Shown piece after piece: positions 1 to 8,691 of a stretch of DNA of 64,000 bases. Every line of letters starts with the position of its first letter. The stretch's first letter is position 1. The notes under the pieces are model-generated. The model saw nothing but the letters and a program-made list of their open reading frames with translations, searched no databases and was not told where the DNA came from. A program made the position numbers and the translations under genes. Source of the DNA: Kibdelosporangium sp. MJ126-NF4. GTDB lineage: Bacteria; Actinomycetota; Actinomycetes; Mycobacteriales; Pseudonocardiaceae. The DNA lies in contig NZ_CDME01000002.1 in NCBI RefSeq assembly GCF_000826545.1, forward strand, positions 1,993,187 through 2,057,186. Direction: 5' to 3'.

Positions 1-2
1 AG

Positions 3-1325
3 GCGGCCGACGACGCGCTGAACGCCGGTGGGGCGTTACGGCGTGCGTGGCGTGAGTACGAGACGCTTCGTCCGGTCGTGGTGCGGTCTACTCCAATCGA
101 GCGGACACCGGAACCGTCGGCGCGCAGCCTTTTCGTAGAACATGACGACGCCGAACTCCGTTACGACGGGCGGAACTACCGCGCGATCATGCGGCGCAGG
201 CTGGTCAACAACGGCAGTGATCCGATCACCCGATACATGATCCGGATCTCGGTCGACCGGTTCCCCGGCGACCCGGACCTGTCCAACCAGCTCTACCGCG
301 ACCAGCCGCTGACGTGGGAGGAACTGGATCTGCAGGCCTGGTGTGGCGAGGACCGTTCCGAGCCGATGCGGTGGGTGGCGCAGCACGACCGCGACGCGTT
401 CAAGGAGGTGTGGCTGCAGTTCGCCAACGCCAGCGGCCACTTCCCGCTCTACCCGGGGCAGAGCACGTGGATCGAGTACACCTACACCGTCCGCGATGAC
501 AAGTGGGGCAACTGGTTTCAGCGCGCGGTGCGGCTGCCGACGTCGTTGTTGTCGGTGCGGCTGGACTTTCCCGAGCACCTCGACCCGGCGGTGTGGGGGC
601 TGCACACGTCGATGACCGCGGAGTCGATGCCGTTCCGCACCGCGATCGACGAGCAGCGATCCGGCAACCGGCGGGTTTTCTCGTGGACGACGGAGGAACC
701 GCCGCTGCACGCGCGGTACCGCCTCGAGTGGCACTTCCGCCGCAAGCCGTCGACCCAACCGGCGGAACCGGCCGAGAAGCCAAGCCAGGTCATGCGTTCG
801 CTCGGTGTCGTGCAGTCCGACGACCCGATCCTGCACCGGTCGGCGAAACCGTTCCAACTGCCCGACGAGGCGGAAGACGCCAGACGGGTGATCGCGGAAC
901 TCGTGTCAGCCGCCAAACGGGTCTCCGCCGCGCACACGTTCGGCAAGGGAATCGGCTTGGCCGCCAACCAGATCGGCATCGACCGGGCGGCCGCGATCGT
1001 CTTCCCGCCCGGCACCGACGACGTGATCATGTTGCTGAACGCCAGGATCATCGAGAACGGCGAGCGCTACGACGCGCAGTACGAGGGATGCCTGTCGTTC
1101 TTCGACGTGCGCGGCCTGGTGCCGCGGCCGCTGGTGCTCCAGGTCGAGCACCAGGACCTCAACGGAGCACGCAAGATCACGATCTTCGAACGCGGAGTCG
1201 CGCGCCTCGTCGCACACGAGATCGACCACCTGCACGGCAAGCTCTACACCGACCGGCTGCCACCCGGATCGGAGGCGATCCCGATCGAGCAGTACGGCGG
1301 CAGCGGCCTGAACTGGCAGTACTGA
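3..1325 (+). CDS. Peptide deformylase-domain fusion protein, 5' end outside the window
   Basis: The C-terminal ~160 residues carry all three deformylase motifs: GIGLAANQ, EGCLS and HEIDH. The Fe/Zn ligands (Cys and two His) and catalytic Glu are therefore present, and deformylation or a related hydrolysis is plausible. The first in-window start is GTG at 78, but the frame is open back to base 3 and reads LNAGGALRRAWREYE. Such a segment often follows an HTH domain in actinobacterial XRE-type regulators, so the gene most likely begins upstream. Between these lies a ~230-residue beta-rich region that I do not recognise. Ordinary deformylases are 170-200 residues, so this is not the housekeeping def gene. 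A palindromic terminator follows the stop directly. Deformylase domain confidence is high; the overall role is unknown. Confidence 0.8.
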   Translation, partial: AADDALNAGGALRRAWREYETLRPVVVRSTPIERTPEPSARSLFVEHDDAELRYDGRNYRAIMRRRLVNNGSDPITRYMIRISVDRFPGDPDLSNQLYRDQPLTWEELDLQAWCGEDRSEPMRWVAQHDRDAFKEVWLQFANASGHFPLYPGQSTWIEYTYTVRDDKWGNWFQRAVRLPTSLLSVRLDFPEHLDPAVWGLHTSMTAESMPFRTAIDEQRSGNRRVFSWTTEEPPLHARYRLEWHFRRKPSTQPAEPAEKPSQVMRSLGVVQSDDPILHRSAKPFQLPDEAEDARRVIAELVSAAKRVSAAHTFGKGIGLAANQIGIDRAAAIVFPPGTDDVIMLLNARIIENGERYDAQYEGCLSFFDVRGLVPRPLVLQVEHQDLNGARKITIFERGVARLVAHEIDHLHGKLYTDRLPPGSEAIPIEQYGGSGLNWQY

Positions 1326-1326
1326 C

Positions 1327-1372
1327 CTCGTGAGTGTTTCGGCCGCTTCTAACCGGCCAAAACACTCACGAG
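1327..1372. terminator. Bidirectional hairpin terminator between convergent genes
   Basis: An 18-bp inverted repeat with one mismatch (arms 1327-1344 and 1355-1372, starting CTCGTGAGTGTTT) encloses a 10-nt loop. It sits between the deformylase-fusion stop and the solute-binding protein stop on the other strand. Confidence 0.8.
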
Positions 1373-1375
1373 GGT

Positions 1376-2353
1376 TCAGCTGGGGTTGTCGAGCATCATG
1401 GTGCGCACGTCGATGTGCTTGGTGATCTCGCCCTGCTCGAGCATCAGGTCCGCGACCCGTTGCAGCCGCACGGGATCCACGCTCGTCGGGAACACCGGCA
1501 AGGTCATCAACTGGTAGGTGTCCGCGTCGATCCTGAGGTGTTTGGTCAGCACCTCGCCGACCTTGGTGCGGTCGCCGGTGTCCGCGACTCCCTTGTTCAG
1601 CGCCCGTTTGAAGGCGGCGATGAGCTTGGGGTTGGCGTCGGTGAACTCCTTGCGGGCGATCCAGCCGGACCACGGGAAGTTGGCGGTCGGGCCGGAGAAC
1701 GGGTCCATCAGCTTGACCAGGCCGGTCTTGGTCGCCGCGGTCAGGTGCGGTTCGGCGATCACCGCGGCGGCGACGTCACCGCGCTCCAGCGCGGCGGGCA
1801 TGCCCGCGATCTCCATCGAGACGTACTGGATCTTCGAGTAGTCCACCGACATCATCTTGAACTGGGAGTTGAGCGTCAGCTCGGAGATCCCCCGCTTGGA
1901 CGACACCGCGATCTTCCTGCCGGCCAGGTCGGCCGGTTTCCTGATCGGGCTGTTGCGGCCGACGACGCAGAGGATCAGGTTCTCGGTGGTCTGCACCGCG
2001 TCGGCGACGATCTTGATGTTGGCCACTCCGTTGACCTGTGGCATCAGCGCGGGCGGGTAGCTGGTCAGTCCGATGTCGAGCGCCCCGCCGAGCACGTTGT
2101 CGACGTTCGCCGAGCCCTTCGTTCCCGTCGTGAGCTGCACGTCGAGGCCCTCGGCCGCGAAGTGGCCCTTGTCGACCGCCAGGTGCAGTGGCGCGGAGTC
2201 GACCAGCCCCAGCGTGCCGATCCTGACCACCTTGCGTTCGAGCGGTCCGCCGGCCGGGCCTGGCTCCGACGAGCCCCCGAGCAACCCGCACCCGGTGGTC
2301 CCGGCCAGCAGCACAGCCCCCAGAAACCCTGCTACACACCGCCTCGATGGCAT
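1376..2353 (-). CDS. ABC transporter solute-binding lipoprotein, SsuA/NrtA/TauA-like
   Basis: Start ATG at 2353 is chosen because GGAGGAAAATTTC precedes it and the product opens with MPSRRCVAGFLGAVLLAG, a lipoprotein signal ending at a Cys (TTGC-GLLGG). The mature part resembles NMT1/THI5-like periplasmic proteins: an early RIGTLGLVDSAPLHLAVDKGHF strand-helix, then GLDVQL and the ligand-site loop GTKGSANVDNVLGGALDIG. These bind aliphatic sulfonates, nitrate, taurine or pyrimidine precursors for an ABC importer and are tethered to the outer membrane leaflet. No permease or ATPase gene is adjacent, so it is an orphan binding protein. It is divergent from the regulator at 2558, which may control it. 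The ligand cannot be read from sequence. Confidence 0.82.
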   Translation of the reverse strand: MPSRRCVAGFLGAVLLAGTTGCGLLGGSSEPGPAGGPLERKVVRIGTLGLVDSAPLHLAVDKGHFAAEGLDVQLTTGTKGSANVDNVLGGALDIGLTSYPPALMPQVNGVANIKIVADAVQTTENLILCVVGRNSPIRKPADLAGRKIAVSSKRGISELTLNSQFKMMSVDYSKIQYVSMEIAGMPAALERGDVAAAVIAEPHLTAATKTGLVKLMDPFSGPTANFPWSGWIARKEFTDANPKLIAAFKRALNKGVADTGDRTKVGEVLTKHLRIDADTYQLMTLPVFPTSVDPVRLQRVADLMLEQGEITKHIDVRTMMLDNPS

Positions 2354-2557
2354 GAAATTTTCCTCCCATTGGCTGATGGAGGATGCCGAGAGTAGCGAGA
2401 TCACTACGACTTCGCGCCCGATTGCCTGAAGATCACGCATTCGCTTAATTGTGTAGGGTAAACAATTTTCCAACTCCCGCACATATGTACAAGAGGCGTT
2501 GTGCACCACTGAGTCCGTTCTCGGTGATCGGCACACACGCGCCTTACGCTGCAGGGC
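2354..2557. promoter_or_regulatory. Divergent promoter region between binding-protein and regulator genes
   Basis: This 204-bp AT-richer gap holds promoters for both directions. On the + strand a TANNNT box (TACGCT, 2545-2550) ends 7 nt before the GTG at 2558, the spacing expected for a leaderless transcript. No convincing palindrome was found. Confidence 0.5.
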
Positions 2558-3583
2558 GTGCTGGAAGCCATTGGGATGACGCCGGACGAGGAACGCGTGT
2601 ACCGGCTGGTGGTCGGGGCGTTCCGGGCCGAGCCCGCGGATATCGCCGAGCGGCTCGGGTCCGGGGTCGACGAGGTTCTGCAGACACTGCAGTCCTTACA
2701 CACCAAGGGCCTGATCACCCGGGTCGCGCCGAACGAACAGCGGTACGTGCCGACGCCGCCGGATGTCGCGTTCGGCCCGCTGTTGCTGCGCGGCCAGGAA
2801 TCCCTGGAGTGGGCCCGCAACGCCGTCGCCGAGTTGGTCGAGGAGTACCGGGGCAGCGCCCGCCGCCGGGACCCGTCGCAGCTGGTCGAGGTGGTCACCG
2901 GGGCGGCCGCCATCCGCCAGCAGGTGGTGCAGTTGCAGCTCAACGCCACGTACGAGACGCGGTGGTTCTGCCGCGCCGGTCACGTGGCCATGCCCGCGTC
3001 GGAGAACACCGAGCAGTTCGCGGCACAGGCCAGGGGCGTGCGCTACCGCGTGATCTACGAACGGGACCTGCTGGAGGAACCGGGCATGATCGAGAACGTC
3101 GCCGCGGGTGTCCGGCACGGCGAGATCGCCAGGGCGGCGGCGACGCTCCCGGTCCGGCTCGGCATCGCCGACGACTCGATCGCGCTCTGCCCGCTGGTCT
3201 CGCACGCGGACGGGGCCACCGAGCCCACTGCCGCGCTGGTCAGGGAAAGCAACCTGCTCACCGCGCTGATCGCGTTGTTCGAAAGCTACTGGGACCAGGC
3301 GACACCGCTGCAGGTCGACCAGCCCGACCAGGTCGAGGCCGACGAGCGCTACCTGTTGTCGTTGCTGGTCAGCGGGGTCACCGACAAGGCGATCGCGACC
3401 CAGTTGCAGGTCAGCCAGCGGACCGTGCAACGCCGGATCTCCGACGTGATGCGCCGCGTGAACGCGCACACGCGGATGCAGTTGGCGTGGGAAGTCAGCC
3501 AGCGGGGGTGGCTGGACACGGAGGCCCCGGCCCCCACGACGTTGTGGGGACCGGGGCCGAATGGCGCCGTGGCCTCTGGCTAG
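2558..3583 (+). CDS. LuxR-type C-terminal HTH regulator with TrmB-like N-terminus
   Basis: The N-terminus (TPDEERVYRLVVGAFRAEPADIAERLG...LHTKGLITRV, about residues 7-60) looks like the winged helix of TrmB-type regulators. A middle ~190-residue region resembles the phospholipase-D-like ligand domain found in such actinobacterial proteins. The last ~60 residues form a LuxR-type HTH: LLSLLVSGVTDKAIATQLQ, then SQRTVQRRISDVMRRVNA. It has no phosphoacceptor receiver domain. GTG at 2558 lacks a strong ribosome site but has a -10-like box 7 nt upstream, so leaderless translation is likely. The stop shares a CTAG with the stop of the convergent subtilase gene. It is divergent from the binding-protein gene; the effector is unknown. 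Confidence 0.78.
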   Translation: MLEAIGMTPDEERVYRLVVGAFRAEPADIAERLGSGVDEVLQTLQSLHTKGLITRVAPNEQRYVPTPPDVAFGPLLLRGQESLEWARNAVAELVEEYRGSARRRDPSQLVEVVTGAAAIRQQVVQLQLNATYETRWFCRAGHVAMPASENTEQFAAQARGVRYRVIYERDLLEEPGMIENVAAGVRHGEIARAAATLPVRLGIADDSIALCPLVSHADGATEPTAALVRESNLLTALIALFESYWDQATPLQVDQPDQVEADERYLLSLLVSGVTDKAIATQLQVSQRTVQRRISDVMRRVNAHTRMQLAWEVSQRGWLDTEAPAPTTLWGPGPNGAVASG

Positions 3584-6500
3584 CGGAGGTTGAGGCCGTA
3601 CGCCCGCAACACCGTCTGCTCGACGGAGTTGCCCGCCGCGTCAGCGCCCTGCACGCGCAACGCGACGAAACCGTTGGTCTGGTCGAGCCTGGGGTGGTCG
3701 ACCACGGCACGTCCCTGGCGGTCGACCTCGACCTCGCGCCAGGTCTTCCCGTCGTCATAGGACACCCACGCCTTGAACTTCGCCGCCGTGGGGCCGGTCT
3801 GGTGACGGGCGTGCAGGCCGATGGTGACCCGGCGGTCGGCGGGGAGCTTGTTGGCCAGGTCGGCCGGTACCGAGTAGTCCACCTGGAGCAGCGGGAGCAA
3901 GCCCTTGCCCTGCTGGGACTTGAACGTCCACGCGGTGTCCGTGCGGGTGGCGAACTGCCAGTCCGCGTCACGACGCTCGACGGTCATCTCCAGCCGGTAG
4001 TTCGCCGGATCGGCGGTGACCGGGAAGTCGCGCCACGCGTCCGGCGCGGACGTGAGCAGCTTGCCGTCCTTGAACAGCCGCGCGGACTGTTTGTCCGGCT
4101 CGCCCATCATGTCGTCGTTGGTGAACGCGTAGTGCGTGTTCGCGCCGTCACTGAACTCCGGAATACGGATCTTCAGCATGTCACCGTCCCGAGTGGACTC
4201 GAGGCCGGGCACGCCCTTCGGGATCGCGGGCCGGGTGACCGGCGAGTACCACTCGTCGTCGACCTGCTCCCCCGCCCGGTAGCGGCGCGGCGCGTCGATC
4301 ATGCCGCCCGACAACGGGTTCATGCTCTCCCAGCTGATGTGGTGCTTGACCCGGTGCTGCCAGGTGGTGTCACCGGCGGTCACCCATTCGTCGCGGGCCC
4401 ACGGTGTGCGGACGGTCCGCTGGTACTGGTTGATCGCCGTCTTCTGCCACGGCCGCCAGCCGAACCGCTGCTCCTTGAGACGGTCGTCGCCGCCTGACTC
4501 GTGGTACGCGGTGCGCACGAGCGCCGAGTTGCGTTCACTGGCCCGGTAGGCGATCCGGTTGGGCACCTGTCCCTGTTCGACGTGCATCACGTCGTACAGG
4601 TACGGGCTTTCCGGAACACCGTGCAGGAAAATGAAAACTGGGAAGAGCTTGTTCGACTCGGCCAGCCGCGTGCCCTCCGCGTGGGTCACGGTGGCGGTGG
4701 GGATCGGCAGTTCGCCAGCGCGCGCACGCGACAGCCAGCCCTCGGGGCTTGTCACCAGCACCATGGCCGCGCCCGCTTTGGCGGCGTTCTGGGCGAGCAC
4801 CTCTTCGTCGTACTGCTCCGGTTTCGGCGCGACCAGAGCGATCTTGCCCCGGACGTCCTTGCCCCGGTAGTCCCCGGGTTGCCCGGCGCCCACGGTCACC
4901 GTCTGCCACAGGCGATAGCCGTTGATCTTCGGGGAACCGCCCGCGTAGTCCGGCTCCAGTTTGGTGTTCGGGGCCAGCGGGGTGGCGGCGAGCTCCGGCG
5001 CGACCAGTGACCAGCGGCTGCCGAACTCGAAGGACCCGGTGCGCACCTTCTCGGTCGGGGAGACGAACAGCTTGCGGGTGCCGTCGAACTTCATCGCGTA
5101 GTTGGTGAGGTTGCGGGTGCCGAACTCGCGGTGCGAGTAGAAGCTGAAGATCCCCTTCTGCCGCGACGGTTGCGGCGTCTGGACGACGACCTCGGTGGTG
5201 GCCTCACGCGCGTCGAGGACCACGGTGGTGTCCTTGGTGATCTGGAGCGTCGGCTTGATCACCATGAGGGCGGTCTTCTGGCTCTCGGACATCTCGGCGC
5301 CGAGGTAGTACATCCCCTCGGCCACCTCCGTCTCCCACTTGCCACCCTCCTTCGGAATCCAGGTGATGACCGTGTCGAACCGGGAGTCCTCGCCCCACAG
5401 GGCCATCGTGTTCGGATGCGTGGGCTTGCCGTTGGTGCCCAACGGGAGGACGGTCACCTTGTACCGCGGTGCCTCCTTGTTCAGTCCGACAGCTGTGTGC
5501 ACGAGCACGCCACCGGCGGTCGCGGTCAGACGGCCGCCGTACGCGCCGTTCTTCAGTTTCCCGCCGTCCACGACGATTCCCACGGTCGCCGTGCCACCCG
5601 GCTGGATCTCCACAGTGGACTTGTCGGGGCGGACGGCGTCACCGGCCGGGTTGCCGCTGAACGACTTGAGATCCAGTGCCAGGTTCAGGGTGACCGGCGC
5701 GTTGGTGGCGTTGGTGTACGTGACTTCCTTGCGCACCACGCCTGTGGTGACGGCGCCGATGTTGAGCGTGCCGGTGGCGTACACGGACTGCTTGAGCGCA
5801 CGCGGGACGTCGACCCGGCCGCCGCCCTGCTCGAACGCTGTCATGTCACCGGGTTTGGACGTACTGGCCAGCGCGTCCTTCAACTGCTTGCCGGTCCAGC
5901 CGGGGTTGCGCTGCGCCAGGATCGCCGCGGCACCCGCGACGTGCGGTGTGGCCATCGACGTCCCGGACGCGGCGGTGTACTTGTCGTCGACCGGCGTTCC
6001 CATCGTCGTTCCCGCCGCACGCGCGGCCACGATGTCCACGCCCGGTCCGGTGATGTCGGGCTTCACAGCCAGGTCGTTGACTCGTGGCCCGCGGCTGGAG
6101 AAATACGCGAGCTTGTCGGCCCGGTCGACCGCGCCCACGGTCAGCGCGGCGTCCGCCGAGCCCGGGGTGCCGACGGAGTACGGGCCCGTCTCACCGGAGT
6201 TGCCCGCGGCGACCACGAACAGCGCCCCGGTGCGTTCGCTGATCTCGTTGAGGCCCTGGCTCATCGGGTCGGTGCCGTCGGTCGGGTCGCCGCCGAGGCT
6301 CAGGTTCACGATCTTGGCACCGGAGTTCGCGGCCCACTCCATCCCGGCGAGGATCCACGACTCGTAGCCGTTGCCCTCGTCGTCCAGCACCTTCCCGATC
6401 AGCAGCTTCGCACCCGGTGCCACGCCCTTGCGGACGCCGTTGCCCGCGACCGTGGCGGCGACGTGCGTACCGTGGCCGAAGTGGTCGGTGGTGTCCGCGG

Positions 6501-7206
6501 CCGTGGTGAAGTTGACCGAACCGGCGATCTTCCCGCGCAGGTCCTGGTGGCCCGCGTCGGCGCCGGTGTCCAGGACGGCGACGGTCGTGCCCGTGCCGTC
6601 GTACCCGGCGGCCCACGCCTCCGGCGCACCGATCTGCGGAACGCTGTGGTCGAGCGACGCCCGGACCTTGCGGTCCAGCGAGATCCGCTCGACGCCTTCC
6701 GCCGACTTCCAGAACTCACCAGCCCGGCGCTTGTCCGCCCGCACCGCCTGGCTGTGCACGCTCGCCAGCGTGACGCCGGGCTCGGCCGCGGCCAGTGTGG
6801 CGCGCTGGGGCCCGTACCGGACGATCAGCGGCAGCTGCGGGGTCTGCTCGTCGGTGTAGCCCTGCCGGATCAGTTCGGTGACGTTGAACAGGGACCGGTC
6901 CAGCTGCCTGCTGCCGGACGGCGACAGTGCGTCCTGCGGGAACACGAAGAGGTTCCCGTCGACCTCGTTCTGGTAGAAGCCGATCTGCTCACGACCGGGG
7001 CCGGGTTGGATGGTCGCGGCCTGCTTGCCGTCCGCTGCCTGTTCGATGTGGACGGTGTCGCCGGTGACGAGGGTGACGGCGTGGCGGGCTGTCCTGCCCG
7101 CGACAGCCTGCGTCTCAGGAGCAGGCGCTGCGCCCGCGACCTGTCCGGCGCCCAGAACCAGCGCACCGGCGCAGCCGATGGTGAGAACGCGTGATCTCCA
7201 GTGCAT
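3580..7206 (-). CDS. Secreted subtilisin-like S8 serine peptidase, 1208 residues
   Basis: A signal peptide (hydrophobic residues 8-26, ending AGAAPA) precedes a propeptide. The S8 domain follows, with catalytic Asp213 (AVLDTGAD), His245 (HGTHVA) and Ser417 (GTSMATPHVAG); the oxyanion Asn lies in AAGNSGE. A protease-associated (PA)-like insert (GKDVRGKIALVAPKP) and long C-terminal beta domains follow, giving a protein about three times the size of simple subtilisins. Large Streptomyces-type S8 exoproteases share this layout. The ATG at 7206 has no strong ribosome site, but the signal peptide supports it. The gene is convergent with the upstream regulator (stops overlap by 4 nt) and appears monocistronic. 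It should act outside the cell in protein degradation. Confidence 0.92.
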   Translation of the reverse strand: MHWRSRVLTIGCAGALVLGAGQVAGAAPAPETQAVAGRTARHAVTLVTGDTVHIEQAADGKQAATIQPGPGREQIGFYQNEVDGNLFVFPQDALSPSGSRQLDRSLFNVTELIRQGYTDEQTPQLPLIVRYGPQRATLAAAEPGVTLASVHSQAVRADKRRAGEFWKSAEGVERISLDRKVRASLDHSVPQIGAPEAWAAGYDGTGTTVAVLDTGADAGHQDLRGKIAGSVNFTTAADTTDHFGHGTHVAATVAGNGVRKGVAPGAKLLIGKVLDDEGNGYESWILAGMEWAANSGAKIVNLSLGGDPTDGTDPMSQGLNEISERTGALFVVAAGNSGETGPYSVGTPGSADAALTVGAVDRADKLAYFSSRGPRVNDLAVKPDITGPGVDIVAARAAGTTMGTPVDDKYTAASGTSMATPHVAGAAAILAQRNPGWTGKQLKDALASTSKPGDMTAFEQGGGRVDVPRALKQSVYATGTLNIGAVTTGVVRKEVTYTNATNAPVTLNLALDLKSFSGNPAGDAVRPDKSTVEIQPGGTATVGIVVDGGKLKNGAYGGRLTATAGGVLVHTAVGLNKEAPRYKVTVLPLGTNGKPTHPNTMALWGEDSRFDTVITWIPKEGGKWETEVAEGMYYLGAEMSESQKTALMVIKPTLQITKDTTVVLDAREATTEVVVQTPQPSRQKGIFSFYSHREFGTRNLTNYAMKFDGTRKLFVSPTEKVRTGSFEFGSRWSLVAPELAATPLAPNTKLEPDYAGGSPKINGYRLWQTVTVGAGQPGDYRGKDVRGKIALVAPKPEQYDEEVLAQNAAKAGAAMVLVTSPEGWLSRARAGELPIPTATVTHAEGTRLAESNKLFPVFIFLHGVPESPYLYDVMHVEQGQVPNRIAYRASERNSALVRTAYHESGGDDRLKEQRFGWRPWQKTAINQYQRTVRTPWARDEWVTAGDTTWQHRVKHHISWESMNPLSGGMIDAPRRYRAGEQVDDEWYSPVTRPAIPKGVPGLESTRDGDMLKIRIPEFSDGANTHYAFTNDDMMGEPDKQSARLFKDGKLLTSAPDAWRDFPVTADPANYRLEMTVERRDADWQFATRTDTAWTFKSQQGKGLLPLLQVDYSVPADLANKLPADRRVTIGLHARHQTGPTAAKFKAWVSYDDGKTWREVEVDRQGRAVVDHPRLDQTNGFVALRVQGADAAGNSVEQTVLRAYGLNLR

Positions 7207-7316
7207 CGCACCAGGGTCGGGGCACGCAGTGGATCAAGTCACTACCTGACGGGTGTCACAGATGCGACATGTCGCAATTGTGACGACGTTGCGACATCCG
7301 GACGCCGGACGTCTCG

Positions 7317-8141
7317 CTACGAGAAGTGGTCGGGGTGTGGGCCGACCCTGGTGTCGTTGTGCATCTCGCTCAGCGTGAGCACGTCGTCCTCGGCGAGTTC
7401 GAAGTCGAAGATGTCGATGTTCTCGCGGATCCGCGACGGGGTGGCCGATTTGGGGATCACCACGTTGCCCAGTTCCAGGTGCCAGCGCAGGATCACCTGG
7501 GCGGGGGTCTTGCCGTACTTCTCGGCCATCAGGCCGATGCCCTCGTCGGCCACCAGCCTGCCGCTGGCCAGCGGGCTCCACGCCTGCGTCACGATCCCGT
7601 GCTCGCTGTGGTAGGCGCGCAGGTTGTCCTGGACCAGGTTCGGGTGCAGCTCGATCTGGTTGATGGCGGGCACCGTGCCGGTCTGTTCGCTGAGCCTGCG
7701 CAGGTGCGAGATCTGGAAGTTCGACACGCCGATCGCCCTGGCCCGCCCGTCGGCCGCGAGCTTCTCGAACGCCTTCCACGTCTGCACGAAGTCGCCGCGC
7801 GCGGGCGCGGGCCAGTGGATCAGGAACAGGTCGACGTGCTCGAGGCCGAGCCGGGCGAGGCTCTCGTCGAACGCGCGCAGCGCGGCGTCGTAGCCCTGGG
7901 CGTTCTTCCACAGCTTGGTGGTCACGAACAGCTCGTCGCGGGGCATGCCCGAGCGGGCGATGGCCCGGCCGACGCCTTCCTCGTTGCCGTAGATCGATGC
8001 CGTGTCGAAGCTGCGGTAGCCCGCGTCGATGGCCGTCTGGACCACATCGTCCACGGCACTGTCGTGCACCAGGCCGACCCCGAACCCCACCTGCGGGATG
8101 GACACGCCGTTGTTCAGCTCAACGACAGGTACCTCGCGCAT
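7317..8141 (-). CDS. Aldo/keto reductase
   Basis: A 274-residue NADPH-dependent AKR with a (beta/alpha)8 barrel. Seen are GVSIPQVGFG near the N-terminus, FDTASIYGNEEGVG (catalytic Asp and Tyr), LWKN (catalytic Lys region), LFLIHWPAP (catalytic His) and the cofactor-binding GVSNFQI...IPKSATPSRIREN near the C-terminus. ATG at 8141 is preferred over an upstream TTG because GGAAGG lies about 10 nt before it. Family members reduce 2,5-diketo-gluconate and assorted aldehydes and ketones in the cytoplasm. It is monocistronic, between the subtilase and the HAD-like gene. Confidence 0.9.
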   Translation of the reverse strand: MREVPVVELNNGVSIPQVGFGVGLVHDSAVDDVVQTAIDAGYRSFDTASIYGNEEGVGRAIARSGMPRDELFVTTKLWKNAQGYDAALRAFDESLARLGLEHVDLFLIHWPAPARGDFVQTWKAFEKLAADGRARAIGVSNFQISHLRRLSEQTGTVPAINQIELHPNLVQDNLRAYHSEHGIVTQAWSPLASGRLVADEGIGLMAEKYGKTPAQVILRWHLELGNVVIPKSATPSRIRENIDIFDFELAEDDVLTLSEMHNDTRVGPHPDHFS

Positions 8142-8195
8142 CAACGCACAGCCTTCCGACAACCTCGGCGCAACGACCAGAGGGATGTTAGTGAC

Positions 8196-8687
8196 TCAGC
8201 CGAGGCACTCCCGCACCGCCGCCAGTTCCATCCGGGTGATGCCGGTTCGCGGGTCGACCCGGATCAGCTCGGACACCAGACCGGCTCGCGAGCGCAGGAA
8301 CTCGTCACGCGCTGTGGTGTACATGTCGAAGTCGTCGTCGAGCCAGATCACCGGCCGGTCCCCGGCGTACCGGGCCACCGCCGGGAATTTCCATTCCATC
8401 CCGGTTTGTCCGAACTCGATGACCGGTAGCACCGGCAGGCCGATCGCCGGGCCGACCATCGTGTTGGCCTTGTGCTCCCACGTGGTCGCCCAGACCAGCT
8501 CGGCCTCCCCCGCCGCCGCCAGCAGCTCGGAGCCGTGACCGGGATTCAGCCACATACGTAGCGGCTTGCGTCGGCTCCACCCGGACAGCCGGAACTTGTG
8601 CTCGACGAAGCCCGCTGGCTTCGCGTCCGCCTTGGCGGCGAACGGATTCAGCGGGCCGTCGACGTCCAGCAGCAGCAAAGGGCGCAC
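8196..8687 (-). CDS. HAD-like hydrolase-fold protein, 163 residues
   Basis: The start GTG at 8687 lies 4 nt after the stop of the upstream hydrolase, so it is probably translationally coupled. The N-terminus LLLLDVDGPLNPF matches HAD motif I (DxDG). A later VWATTWEHKAN and PVIWLDDDFD fit HAD-like motifs, with an Asp cluster for Mg2+. Proteins of this kind are common but uncharacterised in actinobacteria (secondary HAD-superfamily members of ~150-170 residues). It is the last gene of the three-gene minus-strand epoxide-hydrolase operon. Its substrate is not evident. Confidence 0.7.
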   Translation of the reverse strand: MRPLLLLDVDGPLNPFAAKADAKPAGFVEHKFRLSGWSRRKPLRMWLNPGHGSELLAAAGEAELVWATTWEHKANTMVGPAIGLPVLPVIEFGQTGMEWKFPAVARYAGDRPVIWLDDDFDMYTTARDEFLRSRAGLVSELIRVDPRTGITRMELAAVRECLG

Positions 8688-8691
8688 GAGC

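Noticed and set aside
2449..4497. Very long + strand frame crossing the regulator and the subtilase
   Set aside because: Arg/Gly/Pro-rich product without any domain, antisense or out of frame to two clear genes; typical of high-GC DNA.
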